Assembly: GCA_004194705.1 (NCBI GenBank)
Contig: SADC01000187.1
Span: 1 to 64,000 of the forward strand
Direction: 5' to 3'
Length of the DNA stretch: 64,000 nucleotides
Source of the DNA: Ditylenchus dipsaci
Lineage: Eukaryota > Nematoda > Chromadorea > Rhabditida > Anguinidae
The number at the start of each line of letters is the position of its first letter. Within the stretch, counting starts at the first letter, position 1. Positions 46,139 through 56,033 of this stretch are shown one piece after another. The notes beneath the pieces are model-generated. The model saw only the letters and a list, made by a program, of their open reading frames with translations. It searched no databases and was not told where the DNA came from. A program made the position numbers and the translations under genes.

Positions 46139-48487
46139 TTAGCCTTCCGACATCATTTCATTTAGAAAATTTTCCGGCTTTTTCAAATAGAAATGCAGTA
46201 AGGAGACCACCAGCTCATAAATGCCCATCGTGATTGCCGTGTTCGGAACAGATCGCATCAGCTAAACAAATATGAAAAAAAATCAAATCCAGATCATAAA
46301 TTGATCTAATGCCTGAATTGAGACTCCCCGATAGCATGTTCTGAACCTTCCTTCGAGCCACACTTGTCGCAATGTCTTCCAGAATCCTATTGCATCAGAG
46401 CCTTCTTCCCGAAGACGCGTCCTCACGACTTCTTAACAGTATATCAAATTGGATGTTTTTTGCAAAAGTGCCATACATTGGTATTTTAAGCCAAGTCAGA
46501 AAAATGACGGGGCTAGGGTACGCTGAAAAGTGACTTTGTCCTGCTCCGAAAAAAATCTTTACGAAAAAAACACATGAGTGGCCGTATAAAATGTTTGAGG
46601 AAATGGCTGATACCCCATTACCACCACCCATCCACCCCAACCAGCTCACCCGTAATTAAACTTCAAGATAAGAAAATAATACGAACCATGTGGATAAGCA
46701 GCAAAACATGCGCAGAACTTTGATATTCCTCCGATAAACATGTACTTGTAGAATTCCGTATCTTCATTAGCTGCAGCAGCCGCTTTATCTAGCCTTGCTC
46801 TCAAATGCTCATAGATGACAAATTGAATTACTGTTTCTGTGATGCCGAAATAGGAAGCGGTCAGACCCTTAAACCAAAGGAATGAACAATCATAAAAAAA
46901 TACACAAAAAAAATTAGCTATGAACCTTATAAAACCCCTTGACACCCTCTTTTCTGTATATCCGTTTGATGCATGGAAGCAGGCCCAGATGTCCCTCGTG
47001 CAGTTGAAGGCGAGTTTTTACACACGAAACTAAAGTAAGCTTACTGAAACCATACAAAGACGAGATTTTAGAAGACAAAATGAGTAACCAGGACTGATAA
47101 TAGTAGAAGTACAGAAGCCTGAAATAAAGAAAATCTGTCAATTATCAAATAGCCTTATAAGGTATTCGGATCATTATTACTGCCTTTCAGAGCATTACTA
47201 CAAAGGGATCAAGTGAAAATCTAGCTACAAAGATTATACCCTTCGGAGCTAGACACAAAACATCGTTTGCTATAACGGGTGTTGAATAAGTTTTTGGACA
47301 AATTTGAAGGACTCTATCAGCTATTGAAGTTGTGTTTTAAAGGGCCGTTGCCGCCTCCGACAACGGTTGTCCTCCGCCAATTCAATTTTTTTTATCGTTG
47401 GGTTTACGTACGTATTTTCAACTTGTTTTCAACAAAACCATACCTAAATTGAATTTAGGCCTTGTCTTGTTAGAAACTAAGCTGAAAAACACGTACAGAA
47501 GTTGAATGATTAGGCAAAAGAAATTTAATTGGCGAGGGACAATTCAAAACAGGTGGCAATGGCCTTTTAACAAAGTTTGAAAAAAATAGTTTTGTTGTGC
47601 TTTTTCTCCTGTTTCGAATGCTATACCACTTACCCTCTTGTATTAGTAAAAAGCTGGCGAACCACAACAAAGGACAGAAAAATAATTTTGGGAAAAGAAT
47701 CTTGAGAGGCTGACAATCATTTTTATAACCTTGACTGCCCAAAAGTTCAAGTCAGGCTTTATTTTTTTTAATCTGAGTATTGAGATATGGCCTTGGAAAA
47801 AAACCAATTTCTTGAATGAGAAATGACTAAAATCCAAGTTTATCCAACTTTTCAGATTTGGTCATCTGGTCATTTCATCAAGAAATCGGTTTTCCAAAAA
47901 GCCATATCTCTTTTACAGAATTTTGTAAGAACACATCTTTAATGGCTGACAAAGCCTTTGAAGTTTGCCCAAACACTTACTGAACTCCCGTTAATTTATC
48001 AAAGGTAGCGTTATTGAAACACCTTGTAGCAACTAATAAGTTAGCGGTTACCTCCAAATGCAGCTGAGATTACATGTACAAGAGCGCTGTTGGGCACAAG
48101 AATACCTGAATTATTGCCCAAATACTTGCTCTGAGAATACGTCAGGAAATAGACAGCTCTAAAAAACAAAAATGACTGTACAAATAAACAAGCCAAATAT
48201 AATCGACTTTGCTGTGTTGCAGCAGCAAGACTTATAATCAAACCCTTGTAAAGCGAGCGAATCCCTTCCGTCCTACATATACCAAGATGAATTTTCCGGA
48301 ACCAAATCTGGTTTTGCACCTCGAACTTTGAAGACGTGTTTTGATAACTTCTAGCGGCAGGTCACAGCTATTCCTGCCATTCCACCCAAAAAACTAATAA
48401 AGTAAAAACTTTCAAAATTGTGCAGATAAGTTTTTTACCGATAGCCCCACCAGTAAGATGCACTACTGCTTCAGATCTCAGCGACAT
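46139..48487 (-). CDS. Mitochondrial carrier, SLC25A33/36 (pyrimidine nucleotide) type
   Basis: Exons on the minus strand: 48487-48439, 48393-48208, 48156-48052, 47029-46926, 46867-46687, 46431-46313, 46261-46139. They read MSLRSEAVVHLTGGAIG; PLEVIKTRLQSS; IRSLYKGLIISLAAATQQ; TVYFLTYSQSKYLG; VKTRLQLHEGHLGLLPCIKR; KEGVKGFYKGLTASYFGITE; TVIQFVIYEHLRARL; AYPHEVVRTRLREEG; VPNTAITMGIYELVVSLL. The order, the three P-x-(D/E/H)-x-V-K/R-T-R signatures and KGFYKGLTASYFGITETV point to SLC25A36/A33, inner-membrane carriers that exchange pyrimidine nucleotides. Oddities: one C seems lost in the first signature (about 48350), with another frame problem near 48315; the TNPxW part of the second signature is missing, perhaps a small unseen exon; the sixth intron starts GC (CAG|GCATTA). 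Coding is otherwise intact. Confidence 0.8.
47030..48051. other. Long intron of the carrier gene
   Basis: The third intron is about 1 kb. It contains a weak inverted repeat, GAGATATGGCCTTGGAAA (47780) with TTTTCCAAAAAGCCATATCTC (47892), and a GGGCCGTTGCCGCC word related to the repeat at 10475-10855. The missing TNPxW exon, if present, should be here, but I could not find it. Confidence 0.45.
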
Positions 48488-48531
48488 TGTGTCGTATTTC
48501 TGCAAATGGCATACAGTAAGAACTATTGCAA

Positions 48532-48713
48532 TACAGTCAAACTTCTCTATAAGCCACACTCCATATAAGCTACGCCTCCTTATAAGCCACACCTGAGTCC
48601 GGTCCCAAATGGGGTATGTTCCGTATAATATACCCCCTATATAAGCTACATCTCGCTATAAGCTACATCTAGGATCAGTCCCGAGGTGTAGCTTATAGAG
48701 AAGTTGGACTGTA
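48532..48713. repeat. TACAGTC-class element, ATAAGCCACAC version
   Basis: TACAGTCAAACTTCTCTATAA opens and TTATAGAGAAGTTGGACTGTA closes. TATAAGCCACACC and TATAAGCTACATC repeat inside, with GAGTCCGGTCCC and GATCAGTCCC blocks. TA flanks both ends. The hAT-like element at 48722 inserted directly beside its right end. Confidence 0.7.
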
Positions 48714-48721
48714 TAGAGCGG

Positions 48722-48894
48722 CAGGGTTCGACAAATGTGCCCTTTGGGTAACAATGTGCCCTTTTTTTTGATTTTCACAGTTGACAAAAAATGTGCCCTA
48801 CAAAGGCACAATCTGCCCTTTGTAGGGCACATTTTTTTTCAAAAATACGATGTGCCCTGAAATGTGCCCTTTAGGGCACATTTGTCGAACCCTG
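48722..48894. mobile_element. hAT-like MITE with exact 8-bp target duplication
   Basis: The ends CAGGGTTCGACAAATGTGCC and the inverted AAATGTGTCGAACCCTG-like terminus (ATTTGTCGAACCCTG) enclose 173 bases. TAGAGCGG flanks it exactly at 48714-48721 and 48895-48902. The interior repeats AATGTGCCCT and AGGGCACA. No coding capacity. Confidence 0.85.
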
Positions 48895-49009
48895 TAGAGC
48901 GGCTCAAATACATTTATATATTCCGGTAGGGCCAATGTCCTAAATAATTATTTGAAAATGTGCAAATTTAATTTTTCGTTAAATTACTATTTTTTTACAT
49001 AAGGGCATA

Positions 49010-49281
49010 TACCGTAAATCTTCTAATTAAAGCCCATGGGCTTATATTAGAAGACGTGACCCTCGAAGTCACTTGTGGCATTGTGTTTTAAGCTATGAAA
49101 AATCAATCATTTTCAGGCATACAGCCACTCAAAATGTAGCTAAGGAACAGAGCTATATTTTGAGTGGTCGTAAGCCCGAGAATGTTGGGGTTTCATGGCT
49201 AAAAACACAATGCCACAAATGAAAAATTTCCGGAAATCTTCTAATATAAGCCCATGGGCTTTAATTAGAAGATTTACGGTA
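49010..49281. repeat. TACCGTAAAT-class foldback
   Basis: TACCGTAAATCTTCTAATTA opens and TAATTAGAAGATTTACGGTA closes; AAAGCCCATGGGCTT follows each end. Inner arms (GGCATTGTGTTTTAAGC and its diverged complement) continue the palindrome over about 270 bases. Confidence 0.75.
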
Positions 49282-49386
49282 AACCTAGTTCTGCCCCAAA
49301 ATGACCAAAGAGTATCGATTCTCTGAGCGAAAGAGACAAAGCAGGAGCCGAAAACACGAGTGACTTTTTTTGGGCAGAAAGGTGAG

Positions 49387-49601
49387 TCACGTTTCTACCA
49401 AATGACGGTCTGGATATTGGTCCTGGTTGCAGTGACGAAGATGCAGAAAATTTGATAATTCCAATTCGTGCTACATGGCTTACCAACTCAGAGAGATTCT
49501 TGCAGCGTCGACAGTTTCCAGATGCGATCGGCGCTATAGACGGGAAACACATTGATCTGATAAAGCCGGATAGGTCAGGCGTTGAGTTCTACAACTATAA
49601 G
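49387..49601 (+). pseudogene. PIF/Harbinger transposase fragment
   Basis: The frame reads RFLQRRQFPDAIGAIDGKHI and then GVEFYNYK at a gtaatt donor. F-P-x-x-I-G-A-I-D-G-x-H is the first catalytic Asp region of the DDE_Tnp_4 (HARBI1-type) nuclease, and F-x-N-Y-K normally follows it. The next conserved part (second Asp, D-x-R) is not found downstream, and the N-terminal third is missing, so I treat it as a remnant or a very short domesticated exon. Confidence 0.6.
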
Positions 49602-49719
49602 GTAATTTGTTTGTATAACATTTGGCTAGAAGCTTAGTGATTATGTTATTAAAAGTTTTATCCAATCGTAATGCTTGCCATGGCTGACAGTGATTCTGAC
49701 AGTGACATATGGCTGTACC

Positions 49720-50312
49720 AGCATCAAAGATGGTGATGGACTACGTCCAATAGAGTCAAGGGTAGCACAGGAGATGGAGCCAGCGACACAGAGCCCAGTT
49801 GGCATCTTTGGAAGATAACGTCATTTATGAGAACTCAGAAATCGTACACAGATCTGACTTAAGTTATATACTTTCCGAAAAGACATTATTTGATCCGTTT
49901 TATTAAAAGTACGTGAACAAGCAACCTTGGAGACCAGCTAGCTACCGAGACACCGCTAAAGATCGTAGGGTTGTCGAAATGCCATTCGTCTTATCAATAT
50001 TCTGATGTCAATGATACAAAGAAAGTCAAGTCAGATTTGGTCAGCTACTGTCTGCAATGGGCAAGAAAAAAAATAAACGCTTTGGAGCTTGAAGTGGAAG
50101 ATCTTATGGAAACAGTGTTTCAGTATGCTGACATTGAGAGTCTCAACCAATTCAAACGAACGATTGAAAACTTTGAAAGGTTTAAATTTACTATTGTTAT
50201 TTCACAGAGCAGCTCCAAACTTTAATTGGTGACTGGATGGATTATGTTGCGCTTATGATGAATAAAAGAGCTACGAATCAGCCTGGAGAAAAAGTTAATG
50301 CCGAACATTAAT
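49720..50312 (+). pseudogene. Coding-looking exons of unknown identity
   Basis: MADSDSDSDIWLYQHQRW sits just after the Harbinger fragment. LASLEDNVIYENSEIVHRSD and YVNKQPWRPASYRDTAKDR are open in following frames, and 50000-50180 encodes KVKSDLVSYCLQWARKKINA and LEVEDLMETVFQYADIESLN. After a small intron QLQTLIGDWMDYVALMMNKR ends at a stop near 50312. Amino-acid composition looks real, but frames do not join cleanly. Harbinger elements carry a second DNA-binding ORF, and this could be its relic or a small host gene. Confidence 0.4.
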
Positions 50313-50767
50313 TACAGATGCGTTGTTGTTTTGATCAGTGAGTTAAATGAAGCTGTTATGTTGCCTCAATTGTCTGTTTTCGCCTCCATCGAGTTTGTAT
50401 AGGAATAATTATCCCTACAAAACCCGAAATTTGCACTCCGGAGTTAGCGTTTCGTGACCCCTGTTCCGGCAGAACACTTCGACCGAAACAACTTCATGTT
50501 TTACCGAAACACTGACCGAAACATTTTTGTTCCGGCAGAACATGAATGTTTCGGTTGGTGTTCCAGCGAAACACGTGTTCTGTTCCGGTGTTTCGGCGAA
50601 GTCTGAATGAAACTAATACTAAATAGACTAGGGTCTGCAGGCGCCTATCGGCGCCTATGTTGTTCGGGAACATTAGTTGTTCATGTACATTAGTAGTTCG
50701 GGTAGATTTATCTTTCGAGTGCGTTAATGGTTAGGGTAGATCATCCACCCTACCTGTTGACTAAGCT

Positions 50768-51048
50768 ACTCTACCTCGCCTACCTTGCCCATCCTCGCCT
50801 ATCCTCGCCTACCCTCGCCTATCCTCGCCTACCCTCGCCCATCCTCGCCTACCCTTGCCCATCCTCGCCTATCCTCGCCTACCTTGCCCATCCTCGCCTA
50901 TCTCGCCTACTCTCGCCTATCCTCGCTACCTTCGCCCATCCTCGCCTACCCTTGCCCATCCTCGCCTCTCCTACCCTCGCCTACCCTCGCCCATCCTCGC
51001 CTACCCTCGCCCATCCTCGCCTACCTTGCCCATCCTCGCCTATCCAAT
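50768..51048. repeat. CCTCGCCTAT decamer tandem array
   Basis: Units of about ten bases (CCTCGCCTAT, CCTCGCCTAC, CCTTGCCCAT) repeat some 27 times on one strand. Three overlapping open frames translate it as repeats of P-S-P-I-L-A-Y type; they are artefacts. Confidence 0.8.
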
Positions 51049-51189
51049 TCGATTATACGTGATTGTGCCTTAAAGGAAGCCAAGATGTTGAACTTGAGGG
51101 TTCCGCAGAGATATTCGACATTAATCGGCAAAACTGGCCAAAAATTGGTTTAAACCGGAACATCCACCTTAAATCCACACCTGAGAAAC

Positions 51190-51760
51190 CAATGAGTTTT
51201 GAGCTTGTCCGGGCAGTTCAAACCCGTTCACTTTTCAAAATCCACTGTTAAATAGCTCATTTTGTAGCTGAGATTCTTTTGTTTTCACCATTATAAAACA
51301 TCAACACTGACTTTTTCTATAAAAGTGGCTCAAAATTGTGTCTGAAGTTAAAAATAGGAAAAACTTCACCTAAAAAGCAACTGACTTGAGAGCTTGTCCG
51401 TACCAGTTCGAGACCTTACACTCTTCTAACATCACTGGTTAATAACTCATTTTGTAGCTGAGATTCTTCAGTTTTCACCATCATGAAACATAAACACCGA
51501 CTTTCTCTATAAAAGTGGCTCAGAATTGGGTCTGAAGTTAAAAAATAGGAAAAAGTACACCTAAAAACCCACTGAGTTGAGAGCTTGTCCGGGCCAGTTC
51601 GACCCCAAAACCTTTCAAAATCCACTGTTCAATAGCTCATTTTGTAGCTGAGATTCTCTAGTTTCACCATTATAAAACATCAACACCGACTTTCTTTATA
51701 AAAGTGGCTCAAAATTTGGTAAATAAATTTGGTAAATCATAAAAAGTGTGACCCACCCGA
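51190..51760. repeat. Tandem repeat of about 190 bp, three copies
   Basis: GAGCTTGTCCGGGCAGTTC near 51201 recurs near 51391 and 51580; each is followed by AATAGCTCATTTTGTAGCTG and TATAAAAGTGGCTCA. The last copy is truncated. No gene. Confidence 0.7.
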
Positions 51761-51883
51761 CCCAAATACTATATAGAGATTCATTGCTCTATTGATCTAT
51801 ATAAACAATTTTTGCGAGTTCGACCACTTCGACCCCAAAATTTTATCGACTAAATCACCACTCTCAAAATGACGAAATATGGA

Positions 51884-52262
51884 TTCCGAAAAATCCATTT
51901 TTCCAACTTCCGGCCCTATTTTTTTTGTCCAGTAGGGTGATATGAAAAAACGAACACGCATGCTTACACCTACAATTAAAGCGCTATCGAATGACACCAA
52001 GATCATTACAAAGTGTCCACAAAAAGTGGGATAAATCGCGTTACGAACAAAAGTTCCGAACAAAACTTAATGTGGATCCTAAAAATCCACTTCTCCAACT
52101 TCCGGCCCTATTTTTTTGTCCAGTAGGGTGATATGGAAAAACGAACACGCATGCTTACACCTACAATTAAAGCGCTATCGAATGACACCAAGATCATTAC
52201 AAAGTGTCCACAAAAAGTCGGATAAATCGCGTTACGAACAAAAGTTCCAAACAGCGTTACAC
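51884..52262. repeat. Tandem repeat of about 191 bp, two copies
   Basis: CCAACTTCCGGCCCTATTTT at 51903 recurs at 52094, with CGAACACGCATGCTTACACC and AGCGCTATCGAATGACACC in each copy. The near-identical minus-strand open frames come from the repetition. Confidence 0.75.
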
Positions 52263-52302
52263 ACTGACACATGCCTAATACTATATAGAGATGAGCTACT
52301 GC

Positions 52303-52575
52303 CAGGGCTGTAAATCGATTTTTGACATCCGGCTCTATTTTGGTCATAACTTTCCTATATTGGACTGTTCAAAAAATCTGATTACCCAGTTATGTTCACT
52401 GATGCATCAGCTATCTTACACACATACGAACATCCGGGGTCGTTATAGAAAAAACATGCTTAATTTTAAAAACATCCGGATGTCATAAGCGGATGTTTTT
52501 TTTGACATAAAGTCTTATATAGGAAAGTTATGGCCAAAAATAGAGCCGGATGTCAGAAATCGATTTACAGCCCTG
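52303..52575. mobile_element. hAT-like MITE, 273 bp
   Basis: CAGGGCTGTAAATCGATTTT opens and AAATCGATTTACAGCCCTG closes. The flanks GCTACTGC and CCTACTGC form an 8-base duplication with one mismatch. Inner arms ACATCCGGCTCTATTTTGG and GAGCCGGATGT extend the stem. No coding. Confidence 0.8.
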
Positions 52576-52958
52576 CCTACTGCTGGATAATTAGGACCGA
52601 AGGACAAGAAGCTAAAGTACAGTTTTTTGAAGAAATGACCTTCTATATAGCTTACCGGAGAAAAACTGCAAGACGTTCTTTCCCACTTATAGGTCGGAGA
52701 TGCGTGGGAGCGTGGTATCCAAATCGCACATCGAGCTAAAATTAATATTTTCAACAAATACCTCAAATGAACATATTATAACAAACTTTAGTGTAGTATT
52801 TTTGGATGGTCCCAAAACTCAATTTTTTTGACTAGAACACAAAATAATGCCTTTTTCGAGCTTCTGAGGCAATTTTAGGTCGAAATAGGGTGTTTGGAAA
52901 CACTTTAAAAAAAGCTTCATTGGGGGGGGGGTATACTCCGTAGCGCCAAAAATTCGAA

Positions 52959-53128
52959 TACAGCCGAACCTCTCATTAACATACTCCCCCATTAACATAA
53001 GGCTGGCTAAGCTTTGGTTGGTTTGATCGAAATCAAGGCAAAATGACCTCCCCCATTAACATACACCTCTCATTAACATACGGCAAGTCCCGTCACAAGG
53101 GCGTATGTTAATGAGAGGTTTGACTGTA
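52959..53128. repeat. TACAGCC-class element, ATTAACATAC version
   Basis: TACAGCCGAACCTCTCATTA opens and TAATGAGAGGTTTGACTGTA closes. CCATTAACATA is repeated four times. It stands next to a GGGGGGGGGG run at 52922. Confidence 0.7.
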
Positions 53129-53188
53129 TTAAAAAAAAAAGTCAAAAACACAACACCAATGTGTAATTGATAGCATATATGATTTTGA

Positions 53189-53622
53189 CTAGGGTGGGTT
53201 CTGGGAATATTCCCGGTTTATTCCCGATCCGAATCTTAGATTCGGACCGACAATGAAAAATTGGTCCGAATCTTTTCAAAAATAAAAATTTTGCTGGAGT
53301 ACAGAATCCCTACGTGACCCAAAATTGTCTTTTTTCAACGTTTCAGCACCTGATAATTTTTGCTTAAAACATGTTTTTATGTGGCGGTTGACAGCTTTTT
53401 AAATAAAAAAAATTTGACCGAAATTTGATTTTGGCACCACGGTAAAATAACCTTAAAGGGTATGCAGACACCTTGAAAAATATAACCACCCTATGTAATG
53501 ATGCTGTATTTTAATATAAATATGAATAAGATATAAAAGATTTGGACCGAATCGGACCGGAAAAAAATTTGTACCGGGAATATTCCCGAAAAAGATTCGG
53601 ACAGGTCTTATTTCGACCCTAG
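53189..53622. repeat. Foldback with CTAGGGT and GGGAATATTCCCGG
   Basis: The left part, CTAGGGTGGGTTCTGGGAAT, is answered by CGGGAATATTCCCG and TTTCGACCCTAG on the right. GATCCGAATCTTAGATTCGG and GATTCGGACAGG repeat inside. The flanks give no clear duplication. Confidence 0.6.
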
Positions 53623-54043
53623 TTTGGACACGCTGTGAGGCGGAAATCGTGTAGTTCAAATGTCACAGTCTCTTGTCTAACATTAGTGAATCTTGCGGCG
53701 CAATTATTGTAGTGTTTATGCAAATCATGTGGCGCAAAATTTGTTGCTTGTAAAACATCTGTCGCAAATCATATTGCTCAAGTGTTGCCACGCCGTTAAA
53801 ACAGACTCAAATATATTTCCCAAGCTGCCAAAAAATCAAAATTTACACTCTGACTCCATGCGTCACTTTTGGGATTCCTGACTCAGAATTTCACCCTGAA
53901 CACGTTGGTTTTTTTTCGGTTTAAAAAATTTTCGACAAAAAAAGTTTGGTTGAAGCTCTCTGAAAACTTGAACTTTTTCATTGTTGACTTGCCATGAAAG
54001 TACGAAAAGTGGTTATAACTTTTTATGTATTTTTTGCGAAGCA

Positions 54044-54271
54044 TACCGTATTTCATTCATCCCCCACTCTCTAATAATCCCCCACCGTATTGACCTTATA
54101 TCTCAGCTTAGAGCAGACATTTTGCAAATCTGTTTTTTGCGTTTTTTTAATTAGCACGAGCACTCCTGATTCTATTTTTCAGATTTTGGTTGAGTACCCG
54201 AAAATCTCGAAATCGGCCTCAAATTTTTGAAAAATAATACCCCATGGGGGTTTAATAGAGAAAATACGGTA
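54044..54271. repeat. Foldback of the TACCGTATTT class
   Basis: Starts TACCGTATTTCATTCATCCC and ends GGTTTAATAGAGAAAATACGGTA-type bases (AGAGAAAATACGGTA). The middle, ACCTTATATCTCAGCTTAGA, is shared with the copy at 1296-1558, so these two are close relatives. Confidence 0.7.
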
Positions 54272-54739
54272 AATGTTTTTGATCATATCGATTTTAAATG
54301 TAAATCGACCATGCTAGACACAAATCTAGTGTCAGAATATTGAAATTAATTGTTTGAACTGCAGTAAATGCAAATAATTAGTCTAAAAGATGACCTATCT
54401 TACAGAGGTCGTAACTCACCAGCAATAAACATTTGTATAATTTTTTTGTGCAGATATAGGGTCTTTATAAAATTTTCTACAGAATGTGATCCTGTTTTCA
54501 CTTAGTCTGTTAAGCGAGAAAACAGTTATCGTCTGAAGATAAGTTCTTCTTAGAGTTTCCCCCAGAGTTTACACGCCTGGCCAAATAACCACACAAAAGA
54601 AAAAGCCTAGCTACAAGATGCATCAAACAGGTCATGAAAATATCAAAAAATAAAAATTTATGACCACTTTTCGAACTTTCATGGCAAGACAAAAATGAGA
54701 AACTTGTAGTTCTCAGAAGGCTTCAGTTAAATTTTTTTG

Positions 54740-54863
54740 GGCTCTACCCATACTCTTCTACCGCCAGTTCTCTACCGGATAGTAGAAGATTTGACCGGTA
54801 GAAAAAGGCGGTATAAGAATTGTCAGGTAGGAGAATTGGTGGTAGAAGAATAAGGGTAGAGCC
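54740..54863. mobile_element. 124-bp MITE with 8-bp duplication TTTTTTTG
   Basis: GGCTCTACCC and GGGTAGAGCC are exact inverted ends; CTTCTACCGCCAGTTCTC and its diverged complement follow. TTTTTTTG flanks both sides exactly, though a T run makes this less decisive. Confidence 0.65.
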
Positions 54864-55064
54864 TTTTTTTGCCGAAAGACTTGCTGAAATTCGAAGTCAG
54901 GAGTCCCAAAAGTGACGCATAGGAGTCGGAGTGGTAAAAATAAAGGCGCGAATTTAACAAAAATGGGTTCAAAAGTACCAAATGTCTACGCAGTAGCGTC
55001 ATAAACCGCGTCATAAAATTTTTTTAACACTTTACTTGCAAAAAATACTTCATTTGATTTCCAG

Positions 55065-55378
55065 GCTTGATGGTTGCTCAGCCTGATGGCATCCGCAGGG
55101 TGAAGAGCAGTGGTGACCTGATGATTACTTCCAACGTTAGTTCCAGAGGGAGGCAGGTCAGAGTTACCTTCGACGAGCATTCCATTGAGTTTAAGGAGAG
55201 GAAAAAGTCGCGGTCTTTGAACGACTTTTACGGCAAAAATCGGTCTAATGGAGAAGGGGACCAGGATGACGAGGAAGAGCCCAGAACTTCTCGATCTTGG
55301 GCCAAAAAAGAACAGATGGAGTGGTTCGAAAAGCTGAAAAACTCATTGGAAAGCAAGTCATGGTTGGACTATGACTAA
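55065..55378 (+). CDS. Terminal exon, probably of the LDLa/EGF membrane protein
   Basis: After a tttccag acceptor the frame reads LMVAQPDGIRRVKSSGDLMI, RQVRVTFDEHSIEFKERKKS, SLNDFYGKN and ends EWFEKLKNSLESKSWLDYD with a TAA at 55376. The exon needs one base from the previous codon, exactly what the donor at 33020 offers. The basic and Ser-rich style matches the tail exons. No other upstream exon of suitable phase is evident between 33 and 55 kb on this strand, though it could belong to an unseen separate gene. Confidence 0.6.
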
Positions 55379-55533
55379 ATGGCTTCAAAATAATAGGTTT
55401 ATCAGGATGTGTATGTAAAAACCGACCTCTTTCTCTTGTTTGTTATAGCCAAAGCAATTTGTTAATACTTTTGATGAATACGGTTCAGTCAGTCTTTCTA
55501 ACTATTTTGTACTCAAAAATTTTATTGCATAGA

Positions 55534-55539
55534 AATAAA
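55534..55539 (+). terminator. Poly(A) signal after the terminal exon
   Basis: AATAAA 156 bases downstream of the TAA at 55376-55378, in an AT-rich context, is a fitting end for the transcript. Confidence 0.65.
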
Positions 55540-55721
55540 TTAAGTTTATGAGCTGATGAGAATAACCAGCTCTTATTAATTTTTGCCTAAAATAATGTTT
55601 TAAACAAATTTAGTACCATTTTAAGATAACTTGTTAGCAAACAGACAATTTCTAATATTTTTGGAAAATTTCGGCCGACAAATTCTAAAAATATTAGAAA
55701 ATGATGCGCGACATTTTCTAA

Positions 55722-56033
55722 TACAGTCGACTCTCGCTAACCTGCGACCCTGCTAACCGCCACTCTCGATATCGCACCACCCCTAAGTGAGTCCCCAAAA
55801 AAGCCTCTCAAAAGTACGCCATCCCTCAAGTCTTGCTAGAATTGAGCTACAGAGTATAATATAAATAGCAAATCACACGTCTGCATGCCCTGAAATACAT
55901 GGAAGTCGCTCGCGGTTACGCAGAAAGAGTTTGCCGATCCTGCCATTCTCAAACACAATGAAGACCTGGACGAAGCTTTCCACCAACTCCGCGCTGAGAA
56001 ACGAAGAAGAAGCTCACCGGTCATTTTGTAAGA
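55722..56033. other. TACAGTC-class left end and a short coding-looking stretch
   Basis: TACAGTCGACTCTCGCTAAC at 55722 has no right partner nearby. From about 55920 the plus strand reads QKEFADPAILKHNEDLDEAF and HQLRAEKRRRSSPVIL to a TAA, with balanced, charged composition. It may be a gene relic. An antisense frame of 95 codons over the same bases has no domain. Confidence 0.35.

Larger units (their letters stand above)
53832..54948. repeat. Old palindromic element carrying two younger insertions
   Basis: The arms CACTCTGACTCCATGCGTCA, TTTTGGGATTCCTGACT on the left pair with AGTCAGGAGTCCCAAAA, GTGACGCATAGGAGTCGGAG on the right. The repeats at 54044-54271 and 54740-54863 lie within it. Confidence 0.6.
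33021..55064 (+). other. Proposed 22-kb intron of the LDLa/EGF gene
   Basis: If 32612-33020 joins 55065-55378, everything between is intron, including transposon genes and the antisense carrier gene. Support: donor gtagga leaves G, acceptor tttccag begins GC, together Gly, and both exons encode similar basic, Ser-rich tail sequence. There is also no stop codon or poly(A) signal in a sensible position after 33020. It remains possible that two genes are present. Confidence 0.5.

Noticed and set aside
49274..49552. 92-codon minus-strand open frame
   Set aside because: It is antisense to the recognisable Harbinger exon and has no domain of its own.
50727..51153. Three overlapping proline/leucine-rich open frames
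   Set aside because: They are readings of the CCTCGCCTAT decamer array in different frames.
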